Positions 39,206 through 47,976 of a stretch of 64,000 nt of DNA are shown here, piece after piece. The stretch is from Ramlibacter tataouinensis (GTDB lineage: Bacteria > Pseudomonadota > Gammaproteobacteria > Burkholderiales > Burkholderiaceae_C): NCBI GenBank assembly GCA_002427815.1, contig DIZF01000062.1, positions 145,696 through 209,695 on the forward strand, read 5' to 3'. The position numbers and the translations under genes were made by a program. Position 1 is the stretch's first letter; each line of letters starts with the position of its first letter. The notes under the pieces were generated by a model. It did not search any database. It saw nothing but the letters and a program-made list of their open reading frames with translations, and had not been told where the DNA came from.

Positions 39206-40067
39206 GCAGCCGGTACCGCGGCCGAACATCTATCGCGATCCGCCGGACGCCAGCCGCTTCAGCGTGGTCGAGCAGCCGCTGGGTGCCTGGGAAAGAGCCT
39301 GGAACAACGGCTTCGTGCGGAAGGCGGCGTTGCTGATTCTGCTGGCGCTGGTGTGGCAGCTGTATGCCACCCGGCTGGACAACCCGCTGCTGATTCCGAC
39401 CTTCCTCGACACGGTGCGGGCGTTTCGCGACGCCATCGCCACCGGCGGGCTGTTGGGAAAAGCCTGGTACTCGATCCGCATCCTGCTGATGGGCTATGCC
39501 GCCGGCCTCGCGCTCGCCGCATTGCTGACCATGCTGGCGATCACCTCGCGCCTTGGGACCGACCTGCTGGAAACGCTCACGGCCATGTTCAACCCGCTCC
39601 CTGCCATCGCGCTGCTGCCGCTGGCGCTGATCTGGTTCGGCCTGGGCAGCGGCAGCCTGGTGTTCGTGTTGATCCACTCCGTACTGTGGCCCGTTGCGCT
39701 CAACACTCACTCTGGCTTCATGTCGGTGTCGAACACGTTGCGCATGGTGGGCCGCAACTATGGCCTGCGAGGCTTGCCTTATGTCGCCAAGATCCTGGTG
39801 CCCGCGGCGTTCCCGAGCATCCTCACCGGCCTGAAGATCGGCTGGGCGTTCGCCTGGCGCACGCTGATCGCCGCCGAGCTGGTCTTTGGCGTTTCTTCCG
39901 GCTCGGGCGGCCTGGGCTGGTTCATTTACGAGAACAAGAACCAGCTGGAGATCGCCAGCGTGTTCGCCGGCCTGTTCAGCGTGATCCTGATCGGGCTTGC
40001 CGTCGAAAACCTGGTTTTTCGCAGCATCGCGGCACGCACCGTGCAGCGCTGGGGCATGCAGGGCTGA
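39198..40067 (+). CDS. ABC transporter permease, SsuC/TauC type
   Basis: This 289-residue inner-membrane permease has about six helices. The binding-protein-dependent transport signature is in the cytoplasmic loop (GRNYGLRGLPYVAKILVPAAFPSILTGLKIGWAFAWRTLIAAEL). The N-terminal 40 residues are cytoplasmic and charged. It overlaps the ATPase gene by 8 bp and precedes the regulator gene by 4 bp. Confidence 0.92.
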   Translation: MHEQPVPRPNIYRDPPDASRFSVVEQPLGAWERAWNNGFVRKAALLILLALVWQLYATRLDNPLLIPTFLDTVRAFRDAIATGGLLGKAWYSIRILLMGYAAGLALAALLTMLAITSRLGTDLLETLTAMFNPLPAIALLPLALIWFGLGSGSLVFVLIHSVLWPVALNTHSGFMSVSNTLRMVGRNYGLRGLPYVAKILVPAAFPSILTGLKIGWAFAWRTLIAAELVFGVSSGSGGLGWFIYENKNQLEIASVFAGLFSVILIGLAVENLVFRSIAARTVQRWGMQG

Positions 40068-40071
40068 CCGG

Positions 40072-40809
40072 ATGCCGACCTCCAGCAACGTGGCGCCAGA
40101 GCGCATCCGCAAGTCCGCGCCCGGGGGTCGCGTCGGCCTGCCCGCTGACCGGCGCAAATCGCTGGTCGACGAGGCGTATCGGGCAATCCGCCAGCGCATT
40201 CTGGATAACGTGTATCCGCCAGGTCACCGGGCGCTTGAGCTGGAGCTAGCGAGGCAGCTGGGCATCAGCCGCACTCCGCTGCACGAAGCGCTGCTGCGGC
40301 TGCGCAACGAGGGACTGGTCGAGATCGTGCCGCGTCATGGCGTGCGCGTGATGCCCGTGTCTGCCAACGACATGAAGGAAATATACGAGATCCTGACGGC
40401 GCTGGAGTCCATGGCGGCGGAGCTGGCGGCCAAACGCAGGCCGACCCAAACCGAGGTCGAGCCGCTGGAGCGGGCGTCGCGCGACATGGCACGTGCGCTC
40501 AAGGCCAACGATCTGGACGCATGGGCCGAGGCGGACGAGCGCTTTCATCGCACATTGATCGAGTTGTCGGGCAACCGGCTTCTGATGCAGGCTGTTCTCA
40601 ATTTCTGGGACCGGTCGCACCGCGCCCGGATGTTTACGCTCAGGCTTCGGCCCAAACCGGCGAATTCGACCAAAGAGCACAGAGCGCTGGTCGAGCGCAT
40701 CCGCGACGGCGACGCCCAGGGTGCCTACGCGGTCACCCGCGACCACCGCGAGCGCGGCAGCCGCGAGCTGCTCACCATCATCGAGCAGTACCGCTTGCAG
40801 CAACTCTGA
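40072..40809 (+). CDS. GntR-family regulator with FCD ligand domain
   Basis: This transcription factor has 245 residues. The winged HTH lies at ~25-95 (VDEAYRAIRQRILDNVYPPGHRAL; ELARQLGISRTPLHEALLRLRNEGLVEIVPRHGVRV). The C-terminal FCD domain is all-helical and keeps the metal-type residues Asp and His in EADERFHRTLIEL and EHRALVERIRDGD. FCD regulators sense small carboxylates and usually repress their own catabolic operon. Its gene is inside the operon between the permease and dehydrogenase genes. Confidence 0.9.
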   Translation: MPTSSNVAPERIRKSAPGGRVGLPADRRKSLVDEAYRAIRQRILDNVYPPGHRALELELARQLGISRTPLHEALLRLRNEGLVEIVPRHGVRVMPVSANDMKEIYEILTALESMAAELAAKRRPTQTEVEPLERASRDMARALKANDLDAWAEADERFHRTLIELSGNRLLMQAVLNFWDRSHRARMFTLRLRPKPANSTKEHRALVERIRDGDAQGAYAVTRDHRERGSRELLTIIEQYRLQQL

Positions 40810-40852
40810 CGCCCCGCGAGGGGCTCGACACGAATTCAAGGAGGAAGTGGAA

Positions 40853-41965
40853 ATGGGAATGGACAAGAAGTTCGACATCGTCGTGTTGCCGGGAGACGGC
40901 ATTGGGGTGGAGGTCATTCAAGCGTGCCTCGCCATGCTGGACACGCTGCAAAAGCGCGTGGGTGGCTTTGCCCTGGCCCTCGATCACCGCCCCGGCGGCG
41001 CTCAGCTCTACGCCGACACGGGCACTGCGTTTCCCGACGAGTCGATGAGGGCCTGCGAGCGCGCGGACGCCATCCTGTTTGGGGCGATGGGACTGCCGCA
41101 CATCCGCTATCCGGACGGGACGGAGATCGCGCCCCAACTCGACATCCGCACCCACCTGGAGCTGTACGCCGGGGTGCGACCGATCCGCGCCATCGCCGGC
41201 GTGCCCCTGCCCTTGGCCGATCCGCGGGCAAAGGACATCGATCTGGTCATCATCCGCGAGCAGACGGAAGGGTGGTTTTACTCGCGTGGCCGCGCCGATG
41301 TGCGCGGCGACGAGGAGGCCTACGACGCCTGCAAGATCACCCGCAAGGGCAGCGAGCGGGTGTTCGACTTTTCGTTTCGCCTGGCGAGCCGGCGCAAAGC
41401 GCGCAACCCGGCGAAGGGGAAGGTCACCTGCGTCGACAAGGCCAATGTGTTCACCTCGATGGCATTCTCGAACCGGATTTTCTGGGAGCGCGCCAAGCAC
41501 TTCCCCGAGGTCGCGGCCGACCACTGCTACATCGACGCAATGGCGCTGAACCTGATTCGCAAGCCGTGGGAGTACGACGTGATCCCCACTGAAAACCAGT
41601 TTGGCGACATCCTTTCGGACCTGGCGGCCGGCCTGATCGGTGGAATGGGTATGGCACCGTCTGGTGACATCGGCGACGCGCACGCGCTGTTCCAGCCTTC
41701 GCACGGCTCGGCACCCGATATCGCGGGCCAGGGCAAGTCGAATCCGACTGCCATGTTTCTTTCGGCCGCGATGATGCTGCAGTGGCTTGGCGAGCGCCAC
41801 GACGTGCGGGCCTGCCTCGACGCGGCGGATCTGCTTGAAACCGCGGTCGACCATGTGTTCGCACAGCACCTTGTGCGCCCGCACGAGTTCGGCGGTGGCG
41901 ACGGGACGGCCGAGATCACCCGTGCGGTGGTGGACGCGATCCAGCACGTCGCGGCCGACCGCTGA
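40853..41965 (+). CDS. Isocitrate/isopropylmalate-type decarboxylating dehydrogenase (tartrate dehydrogenase-like)
   Basis: This NAD(P)-dependent beta-hydroxyacid oxidative decarboxylase has 370 residues and starts at ATG 40853 with AAGGAGGAA upstream (ATG 40859 also possible). It has VVLPGDGIGVEVIQACLAML at the N-terminus, the substrate arginines near LELYAGVRPIRAI, the catalytic Lys in CVDKANVFTSMAF, and the signature ENQFGDILSDLAAGLIGGMG. HGSAPDIAGQGKSNPTAM is the nucleotide loop. Related TTUC enzymes act on tartrate and malate, LeuB on isopropylmalate. The context (importer, regulator, no leuCD) favours a catabolic role. Confidence 0.88.
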   Translation: MGMDKKFDIVVLPGDGIGVEVIQACLAMLDTLQKRVGGFALALDHRPGGAQLYADTGTAFPDESMRACERADAILFGAMGLPHIRYPDGTEIAPQLDIRTHLELYAGVRPIRAIAGVPLPLADPRAKDIDLVIIREQTEGWFYSRGRADVRGDEEAYDACKITRKGSERVFDFSFRLASRRKARNPAKGKVTCVDKANVFTSMAFSNRIFWERAKHFPEVAADHCYIDAMALNLIRKPWEYDVIPTENQFGDILSDLAAGLIGGMGMAPSGDIGDAHALFQPSHGSAPDIAGQGKSNPTAMFLSAAMMLQWLGERHDVRACLDAADLLETAVDHVFAQHLVRPHEFGGGDGTAEITRAVVDAIQHVAADR

Positions 41966-41985
41966 GCGAGCCCAGGAGATCCGCT

Positions 41986-42279
41986 GTGCTCGTGGTGACC
42001 GTGGACTTTGTCGTCGCCCCCGACTTCATCGACGCTTTCAGAGTCGAGATGCTGCGCAATGCGCAATCCTCCCGCCGCGAAGAGCCCGGCTGCAGCAGGT
42101 TCGACGTGGCCTTCTGCGACGAGGACAGGTCGAAGGTCTTCCTCTACGAGCTGTATGACGATCGGGCGGCCTTTGAAGCCCACCAAAGGACCGAACACTT
42201 CCGGCAGTTCGATGCCGGAACTTCTGCGTGGGTCATCAGCAAGGTGGCGCGCACGTTCCGGCTGATCGATCCCGTCTGA
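41986..42279 (+). CDS. ABM-domain (antibiotic biosynthesis monooxygenase-like) protein
   Basis: This 97-residue dimeric alpha+beta-barrel protein starts at GTG with AGGAGAT upstream. The core is VVTVDFVVAPDFIDAFRVEMLRNAQ, EEPGCSRFDVAFCDED, VFLYELYDDRAAFEAHQRTEHF. It lacks cofactor-binding motifs, as is normal for the family, which includes oxygenases, isomerases such as LsrG, and proteins of unknown role. As last gene of the importer-dehydrogenase operon it may handle a reactive pathway intermediate; this is inference. Confidence 0.85.
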   Translation: MLVVTVDFVVAPDFIDAFRVEMLRNAQSSRREEPGCSRFDVAFCDEDRSKVFLYELYDDRAAFEAHQRTEHFRQFDAGTSAWVISKVARTFRLIDPV

Positions 42280-42282
42280 ACG

Positions 42283-42298
42283 CCGCCGACAACGGCGG
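42283..42298. terminator. Weak hairpin between convergent genes
   Basis: CCGCCG (42283-42288) and CGGCGG (42293-42298) pair around ACAA in the 25-bp gap between the ABM gene and exonuclease III. There is no T-run, so termination is uncertain. Confidence 0.3.
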
Positions 42299-42304
42299 GC
42301 AGAC

Positions 42305-43081
42305 TCAGATCTCCACGATCACGGGGGCATGATCGCTCGGCTTTTCCCACTTTCGCGGCGCGCGGTCGATGGTGCAGGCCTTGACTTGCAGCTTCAGCGA
42401 ATCGCTCACCAGGATATGGTCGATGCGCAGTCCCCGGTTCTTCGGGTAGCCCAGCATCCGGTAATCCCACCAGCTGTAGCTTTTTTCGGGTTGCTCGAAC
42501 AGGCGGAAGCTGTCGACCAGGCCCAGCTCGAGCAGCCTGCGGAAATGATCACGCTCTTCGGTGGTGTGATGGATGGTTTCGCGCAGGCCTTCGGGGTCGA
42601 ATGAATCGCGGTCTTCTGGCACGATGTTGAAGTCGCCCAGCAGCATGAGCCGCTCATGCAGGGCCAGTTCCTCGCGCAGATAGTCACGCAGACCCCGCAG
42701 CCAGCTCATCTTGTAGTCGAATTTCGGCGTGCCGAGCGCTTGCCCATTGACGAAGTAGCCGTTGACCAGTCGCAGCTCGCCTGCCGGGCTTGCCAGCGTT
42801 GCGGCGATCACGCGCGAATGCTCGTCGGCGTAACCCGAGATGTTCCTTACGATTTCGTGCAACGGCTCGCGGCTCATGATCGCGACGCCGTTGTAGGTTT
42901 TCTGGCCGAACACGGCGCAGTGCGGGTAGCCGGCGGCACGGATGGCGTCGAGCGGGAATTTGTCGTCAGTGAGTTTGAGCTCCTGCAGGCACAGCACGTC
43001 CACCGGGTTGGCCGCGGTCCAGTCCAGTACATGCTGCAGCCGCGCCGTGAGCGAATTGACATTCCAGGTCGAGAGTTTCAT
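42305..43081 (-). CDS. xth: Exodeoxyribonuclease III
   Basis: This AP endonuclease and 3'-5' exonuclease of base-excision repair has 258 residues. Active-site segments are LSTWNVNSL, LCLQELKL (metal Glu), GYFVNGQALGTPKFDYKMSWL, the LLGDFNIVPED Asp/Asn pair, RIDHILVS and the final SDHAPVIVEI His. It is complete and of normal length. It converges with the ABM operon, and its upstream gap is shared with the Liv operon. Confidence 0.94.
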   Translation of the reverse strand: MKLSTWNVNSLTARLQHVLDWTAANPVDVLCLQELKLTDDKFPLDAIRAAGYPHCAVFGQKTYNGVAIMSREPLHEIVRNISGYADEHSRVIAATLASPAGELRLVNGYFVNGQALGTPKFDYKMSWLRGLRDYLREELALHERLMLLGDFNIVPEDRDSFDPEGLRETIHHTTEERDHFRRLLELGLVDSFRLFEQPEKSYSWWDYRMLGYPKNRGLRIDHILVSDSLKLQVKACTIDRAPRKWEKPSDHAPVIVEI

Positions 43082-43410
43082 GAGTTCTGCCGGCTGTGCC
43101 GACGGGGTGAGGCGCGAATTATGGGGTGGCGCGCCGCGAAGGGGTCTCGGGTCGCTTCAATTCCCGGCAACACACCGCAGGCGTTTTCGGGACTGCATGC
43201 AGGAATACCCTTGATCGCAGTTGGGTCAGTCTGAAATATAGTAGCTGGCGTTGCCCGATTTGCCGCGGCGAGTCGAGTCCCGACAGATGGCGAAACAGCG
43301 CTGCTGGTGAAGACCCGCAGCGCACGAACCCGGCGCACGCAGATCCTGTCGTTCCGATGTATTCAACCTGAACCCGTTTGCGATTTGCAGACCAACAACA
43401 CGAGGAAGCC
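43082..43410. other. Intergenic region between divergent xth and the Liv operon
   Basis: This 329-bp stretch has no convincing gene. It contains TTGATC (43211-43216) and an AT-rich TGAAATATAGTAG at 43232-43244 that could belong to a promoter toward the Liv operon, but the 20-bp spacing of the best hexamers is too long. GAGGAAG lies just before the solute-binding protein ATG. No hairpin with a T-run was found. Confidence 0.4.
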
Positions 43411-44559
43411 ATGACCATTTCCCGCCGTCAATTTTCCGGGGCACTGTCTGCGGGCCTGGCGTTGCCGGCCTTCGTCGGCCGCGCATCGGCACAAGGCACG
43501 ACCATCAAGATTGGCATGTGCGCACCGATCACCGGCCCGGCGGCCGAGGCTGGCCGCTACGCTCAGATCGGCGCACGGCTGGCGCTCGACGCCGTCAACA
43601 AGGCCGGCGGCGTGCTCGGCAAGAAGGTCGAACTGATCGTCGAGGACGACCAGACGACCAACCCCGGCATCGTGCTGGCGTTTTCCAAGTTGGCGTCGCA
43701 GCCCGACATCGTGGCGTTCCTCGGCTCCATCCGCTCCACCCAGGTGCATGCCATGGCGCCGGATGTGCTGAAGGTGGGCAAGCCCGTGATGATAGGCGGC
43801 ACCGACCCGACGCTCACTCACATGGGCAACCCGTGGTTCTTCCGGTTCCGCCCGAATGACTTGTATTCGGGCACTGTGATCGCGGACTACGGCGTCAACA
43901 CGCTCGGCAAGAAGAAGTGGGCGATCATTCATTCGACGGATGCGTTCGGCACAGCCGGCGGCAACGCGCTGGCCACCGCACTGAAGAAGCATGCCGGCGC
44001 CACGGTCGCGCTGGACCAGGGCTACGCCAACCAGAGCCAGGACTTCACGCCGGTCGTGCTCGCCATCAAGCAGTCGGGCGCCGACGTCATCGGTTCTTAT
44101 TTCACGTTCGAGAACGACCTCGGCGTGTTCGCCCGGCAATTGCGCCAGCTCGGCGTCACGGTTCCGTGGGTCGGCTCGCCGTCGATCACCAACGTCACCG
44201 CGCTCAAGCTCGCCGGCCCTGCGCTCTACGGCACCTACGGCGTCGCCGACTACGCCGAAGATTCGAGCCCGGCCGCCAAGGCGTTCGGCAAGGCTTATCG
44301 CGAAGCGGCGAAGGCAGCTCCCGACAACCAGTCGTCATGGACCTATGACGCCATCATCATCCTGTGCATGGCGATCAACAAGGCCGGCAAGACCGACCCG
44401 GCGGCCATCCGCGCCGCCATCCTGGCGATCAGGAAGCACCAAGGTGCCGAAGGCGAATACAACTTCGATGCGAACGGCGATGGCCTTCACGGCTACAACA
44501 TTGTGAAGAACGAGAAGGGCACCATCGTCTTCGACAAACACGTCGAACCGGCCGCCTGA
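43411..44559 (+). CDS. Branched-chain amino-acid-type ABC solute-binding protein (LivK-like)
   Basis: This periplasmic binding protein has 382 residues. The N-terminus MTISRRQFSGALSAGLALPA has a twin-arginine motif followed by a hydrophobic stretch ending RASA, so Tat export is likely. The mature chain IKIGMCAPITGPAAEAGRYA, with the DAVNKAGGVLGKKVELIVEDDQTT segment, is typical of LivK/peripla_BP_6 proteins. Such importers also take aromatic acids, urea or amides, and the ligand here is unknown. It heads a four-gene operon. Confidence 0.9.
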   Translation: MTISRRQFSGALSAGLALPAFVGRASAQGTTIKIGMCAPITGPAAEAGRYAQIGARLALDAVNKAGGVLGKKVELIVEDDQTTNPGIVLAFSKLASQPDIVAFLGSIRSTQVHAMAPDVLKVGKPVMIGGTDPTLTHMGNPWFFRFRPNDLYSGTVIADYGVNTLGKKKWAIIHSTDAFGTAGGNALATALKKHAGATVALDQGYANQSQDFTPVVLAIKQSGADVIGSYFTFENDLGVFARQLRQLGVTVPWVGSPSITNVTALKLAGPALYGTYGVADYAEDSSPAAKAFGKAYREAAKAAPDNQSSWTYDAIIILCMAINKAGKTDPAAIRAAILAIRKHQGAEGEYNFDANGDGLHGYNIVKNEKGTIVFDKHVEPAA

Positions 44560-44565
44560 GCGCCG

Positions 44566-45441
44566 ATGGACCTGGCGCTCCAGCTCTTTTTCACGGGCTT
44601 GGGGATCGGTGCGGTCTACGCCCTCGTGGCGCTGGGCTTCGTGCTGATCTTCCGCGCCACCAATGTCGTCAACTTCGCGCAAGGCGAGTTCTCGATGGTG
44701 GGCGCCTACCTCATGGTGGTCTTCGCGGTCGACCTGCAGTGGCCCTATGCCTGGGCCTTTCTCGCCGCGCTGGCGGGCATGGCGCTGCTGGGGGTGATCT
44801 TCAATCTGGGGGTGTACTACCCGCTGCGCCACCGCACTTTCCTGCCCGTGATCATCGCGACCATCGGCGCCTCGATCTTCCTCGCGAACACGGTGCTGGC
44901 GCTCTATGGGCCGCAGCCCCAGGTGCTGCCGGGCTGGTTCGAGACGCCCGGCGTGCAGATCGGCCCGGTGTACCTGGACAGCCAGTACCTGCTGATCATG
45001 GCGGTGACGCTGGTGCTGGTGGTCTTCAACTTCTGGTTCTTCGAACACACCCTGCTCGGCAAGAAACTGCAGGCCACCTCCCAGGACAAGGAGATGGCGT
45101 CCCTGCTGGGCATCCCCGTCGCGACCATGATCATGCTGACCTTCGTGTATTCGGCACTGCTTGGCGGCATCGCGGGCATCCTGGTGGCGCCGATCCTGTT
45201 CGTGTCGATCCAGATGGGCTCGACGATCGCGCTGAAGGCATTTGCAGCGACCATCATCGGCGGCTTCGGTGACGTCAAGGGCGCCATCATCGGCGGCCTC
45301 GCCCTCGGGGTGATCGAGACTTTTGGCGCGGCCTACGTCTCGGTTCCTTACAAGGACGGTTTTGCCTTCCTGGTGCTCGTGGCGTTCCTCATCTTCCGTC
45401 CGCAAGGCATTTTCGGCGAACGCGTAGCGGAGAAGGCATGA
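44566..45441 (+). CDS. livH: Branched-chain amino-acid-type ABC permease LivH
   Basis: This 291-residue permease has eight hydrophobic segments. The LivH N-terminus (FFTGLGIGAVYALVALGFVLI) is followed by FRATNVVNFAQGEFSMVGAYL, and the ATPase-coupling loop reads GKKLQATSQDKEMASLLGIPV. It starts 6 bp after the solute-binding protein and overlaps the next gene by 4 bp. Confidence 0.92.
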   Translation: MDLALQLFFTGLGIGAVYALVALGFVLIFRATNVVNFAQGEFSMVGAYLMVVFAVDLQWPYAWAFLAALAGMALLGVIFNLGVYYPLRHRTFLPVIIATIGASIFLANTVLALYGPQPQVLPGWFETPGVQIGPVYLDSQYLLIMAVTLVLVVFNFWFFEHTLLGKKLQATSQDKEMASLLGIPVATMIMLTFVYSALLGGIAGILVAPILFVSIQMGSTIALKAFAATIIGGFGDVKGAIIGGLALGVIETFGAAYVSVPYKDGFAFLVLVAFLIFRPQGIFGERVAEKA

Positions 45442-47201
45442 CCCGGCGGCGCCTGCTCGGCACGCTCGGCTTCGCCGCCTTTGCGGCGCTGGTGGTCGCG
45501 ATGGTCACGTTGGTCCCGATGCAGGACTACACGATGCACATCCTGGTGCAGACGGCGACATTTGCGATTGCGGTGTTCGGGCTCACCGTCGTGCTCGGCC
45601 TGTGCGGCCAGATCAATCTGGCCCAGGCTGCCTTCTTCGGGTTCGGGGCCTACGCCGTGGGGCTGGGCACGGCGACCCTGCACCTGAACTTCTGGGTGGC
45701 CCTGGTCATGGGCGCCGGCGTCGCGGTGGTGATGGGCGCGGTGCTGGGCATGACCACGCTGCGCCTGGGCGGCCACTATCTGGCCATGGTGACGATCAGC
45801 TTCCAGCAGATCGTCACGCTGATCATGGTGAACTGGATCCCGGTGACTCGTGGTCCCGACGGTGTCGGCGGCATCGAGCGGCCGGCGCTGTTCCAGTCGT
45901 CGCAGGCGTTCCTGGGCGTTTGCGTCTTCGCGATGGCGCTCGTCGGCTACATCGTGTGGCACTTGCCGAACACAAGACTGGGGCGGGCCATGCGCGCGGT
46001 GCGCGACAACGAGTTGGCGGCGGGCGTGGCCGGCGTCAACGTATACAAGGTCAAGGTGGCCGCGTTCGCGCTGTCGGCCGTGCTCGGCGGCATCGGCGGT
46101 GGCCTGTTCGCGGGCGGCTTCTCCTATGTCAGCCCCGATCAGTTCAGCTTCGCCGAATCGATCGTCTTCATCACCATGACGCTGCTCGGCGGCGTGTCTT
46201 CGCCGATCGGCGCGTTGATCGGCACCGCGCTGCTGATCGTGCTGCCGGAGAGCCTGCGCTTCATGAAGAGCGTGCCGGGTCTCTACCTCGCGATCTACGG
46301 CCTGGCGATCATTCTGATCATCCGCTACATGCAGGACGGCATCTGGGGGTTCGTGCAGGACCGCGTCCGCCGCTTGCTGCCGCCGCCACCCTTCGCCGGC
46401 GCCCCGGCGGATCTGGTGGTCACGCCGCCGCGGACACAGTCTTCGGCGAACGAGCCGCCGGTGCTGGAAGTGCAGCACCTGGCCAAGCACTTCGGCGGCG
46501 TCAAGGCCGTGGACGATATTTCGTTCGCGGTGCGCCGCGGCTCGGTGCACGCCCTCATCGGCCCGAACGGTTCCGGCAAGACGACCACGCTGAACGTGCT
46601 CTCCGGCATCTACACGGCGACGGCGGGGCGCGTGCTGCTGGGCGGCAGCGACATCACGGCGCTGCCGGCGCACGCGCGCACCGTGGCGGGGCTGGGCCGC
46701 ACCTTCCAGAACATCCGTCTGTTCCGCTCCATGAGCGCGCTGGAGAACGTGGTGATCGGCGCCGAGCAGGGCGGTCATCACGCCGAGGTCGACCACGCCG
46801 CGCTGGTCGAGCGCGCCCGCGCCGCACTGGCGTTCGTCGGCCTCGAGGCGCGCTGTCACCAACTGGTCACGGGGTTTTCCTACGGCCACCAGCGACTGAT
46901 CGAGATCGCGCGTGCGCTGGCCGGCGAGCCCACCCTGCTGCTGCTCGACGAGCCGGCGGCCGGCCTCAACTCGAGCGAAAAGCTGGGGCTGCTGGAGCTG
47001 CTGCAGCGCATCGCCGCCAAGGGCCTCACCATCCTGATCATCGACCACGACATGACCCTCGTGACGAAAGTTGCGCAGCACATCACGGTGCTGAACTTTG
47101 GCCGTTGCATCGCCGACGGGGTTGCAGCCGAGGTGCTGCGCCAGCCCGACGTGATCGCCGCCTATCTCGGAAGCGAACCCGATGCCCCTGCTTTCACTTG
47201 A
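45438..47201 (+). CDS. Fused LivM permease - LivG ATPase
   Basis: Two transporter subunits lie in one 587-residue protein. Residues 1 to ~320 are the LivM-type permease (LGLCGQINLAQAAFFGFGAYAV; TRLGRAMRAVRDNELAAGVAGVN coupling loop). A Pro-rich linker (LLPPPPFAGAPADLVVTPPR) joins it to a LivG-type ATPase from ~338: Walker A GPNGSGKTTTLNVLSG near 375, signature FSYGHQRLIEIARAL, Walker B LLLLDEPAAGLN. The YGHQ signature is normal for LivG. The fusion should fix one ATPase to one permease. It overlaps livH by 4 bp and livF by 20 bp. Confidence 0.93.
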   Translation: MTRRRLLGTLGFAAFAALVVAMVTLVPMQDYTMHILVQTATFAIAVFGLTVVLGLCGQINLAQAAFFGFGAYAVGLGTATLHLNFWVALVMGAGVAVVMGAVLGMTTLRLGGHYLAMVTISFQQIVTLIMVNWIPVTRGPDGVGGIERPALFQSSQAFLGVCVFAMALVGYIVWHLPNTRLGRAMRAVRDNELAAGVAGVNVYKVKVAAFALSAVLGGIGGGLFAGGFSYVSPDQFSFAESIVFITMTLLGGVSSPIGALIGTALLIVLPESLRFMKSVPGLYLAIYGLAIILIIRYMQDGIWGFVQDRVRRLLPPPPFAGAPADLVVTPPRTQSSANEPPVLEVQHLAKHFGGVKAVDDISFAVRRGSVHALIGPNGSGKTTTLNVLSGIYTATAGRVLLGGSDITALPAHARTVAGLGRTFQNIRLFRSMSALENVVIGAEQGGHHAEVDHAALVERARAALAFVGLEARCHQLVTGFSYGHQRLIEIARALAGEPTLLLLDEPAAGLNSSEKLGLLELLQRIAAKGLTILIIDHDMTLVTKVAQHITVLNFGRCIADGVAAEVLRQPDVIAAYLGSEPDAPAFT

Positions 47202-47916
47202 GGGCCTGGTGGTCCGCTATGGCGAGATCGAGGCGCTGCACGGCGTCTCGATCTCGATCGAGGCCGGCGAAGTCGTCACATTGCTGGGGGCGAACGGCGC
47301 CGGCAAGTCGACCACGCTGCGGGCGATCTCCGGGCTGCTGAAGCCGGCGGGCGGCGACATCCAGTTCGAAGGCAAATCGATCGCGGCGCTGGCGCCCGAG
47401 GCCATCGTCAAACTCGGCATCGCGCACGTGCCGGAAGGGCGGCGCCTGTTCCCCGGCTTGACGGCGCGCGAGAACATCATGCTGGGGGCCTCGAACCGCG
47501 GCCGTGTCGCCAAGGCCCAACTGGTGCGCGAGTCGGATGAGATGTTCGACCTGTTCCCCGACATCCGGCCGTTTGCCGACACGCTCGGCTGGATGCTCTC
47601 GGGCGGGCAGCAGCAGATGGTGGCCGTAGCCCGCGGCCTGATGGCCAAGCCGCGCCTGCTGCTGCTGGACGAACCATCGCTCGGCCTCGCCCCTGTCATC
47701 GTGCAGAAGGTGTTTTCGATCATCGCCGAGATTCGCCGCCGCGGCACCACGGTGCTGCTGGTCGAGCAGAACGCACGCATGGCGCTGTCCGTGGCTGACC
47801 GCGGCTACGTACTGGAGACGGGCCGGCTGGCGGTGTCGGGAAAGCCGGCCGAACTCTGGTCGAACGACGAGGTGCGGGCGGCCTACCTCGGAGGCCGCAT
47901 CGAGAAGGCGGGTTGA
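47182..47916 (+). CDS. livF: Branched-chain amino-acid-type ABC ATPase LivF
   Basis: This 244-residue second ATPase of the importer has Walker A GANGAGKSTTLRAISGLL, the LivF-specific GIAHVPEGRRLFPGLTARENI, signature LSGGQQQMVAVARGLM and Walker B LLLLDEPSLGLAP. It overlaps the fused gene by 20 bp and ends the operon, convergent with the DUF4337 gene. Confidence 0.93.
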   Translation: MPLLSLEGLVVRYGEIEALHGVSISIEAGEVVTLLGANGAGKSTTLRAISGLLKPAGGDIQFEGKSIAALAPEAIVKLGIAHVPEGRRLFPGLTARENIMLGASNRGRVAKAQLVRESDEMFDLFPDIRPFADTLGWMLSGGQQQMVAVARGLMAKPRLLLLDEPSLGLAPVIVQKVFSIIAEIRRRGTTVLLVEQNARMALSVADRGYVLETGRLAVSGKPAELWSNDEVRAAYLGGRIEKAG

Positions 47917-47976
47917 AACGGGCGGCGCTTTCGTCGCCGAACGGCGAGCGGACCGCGGTTCCCGCCCCGGTTGGTG

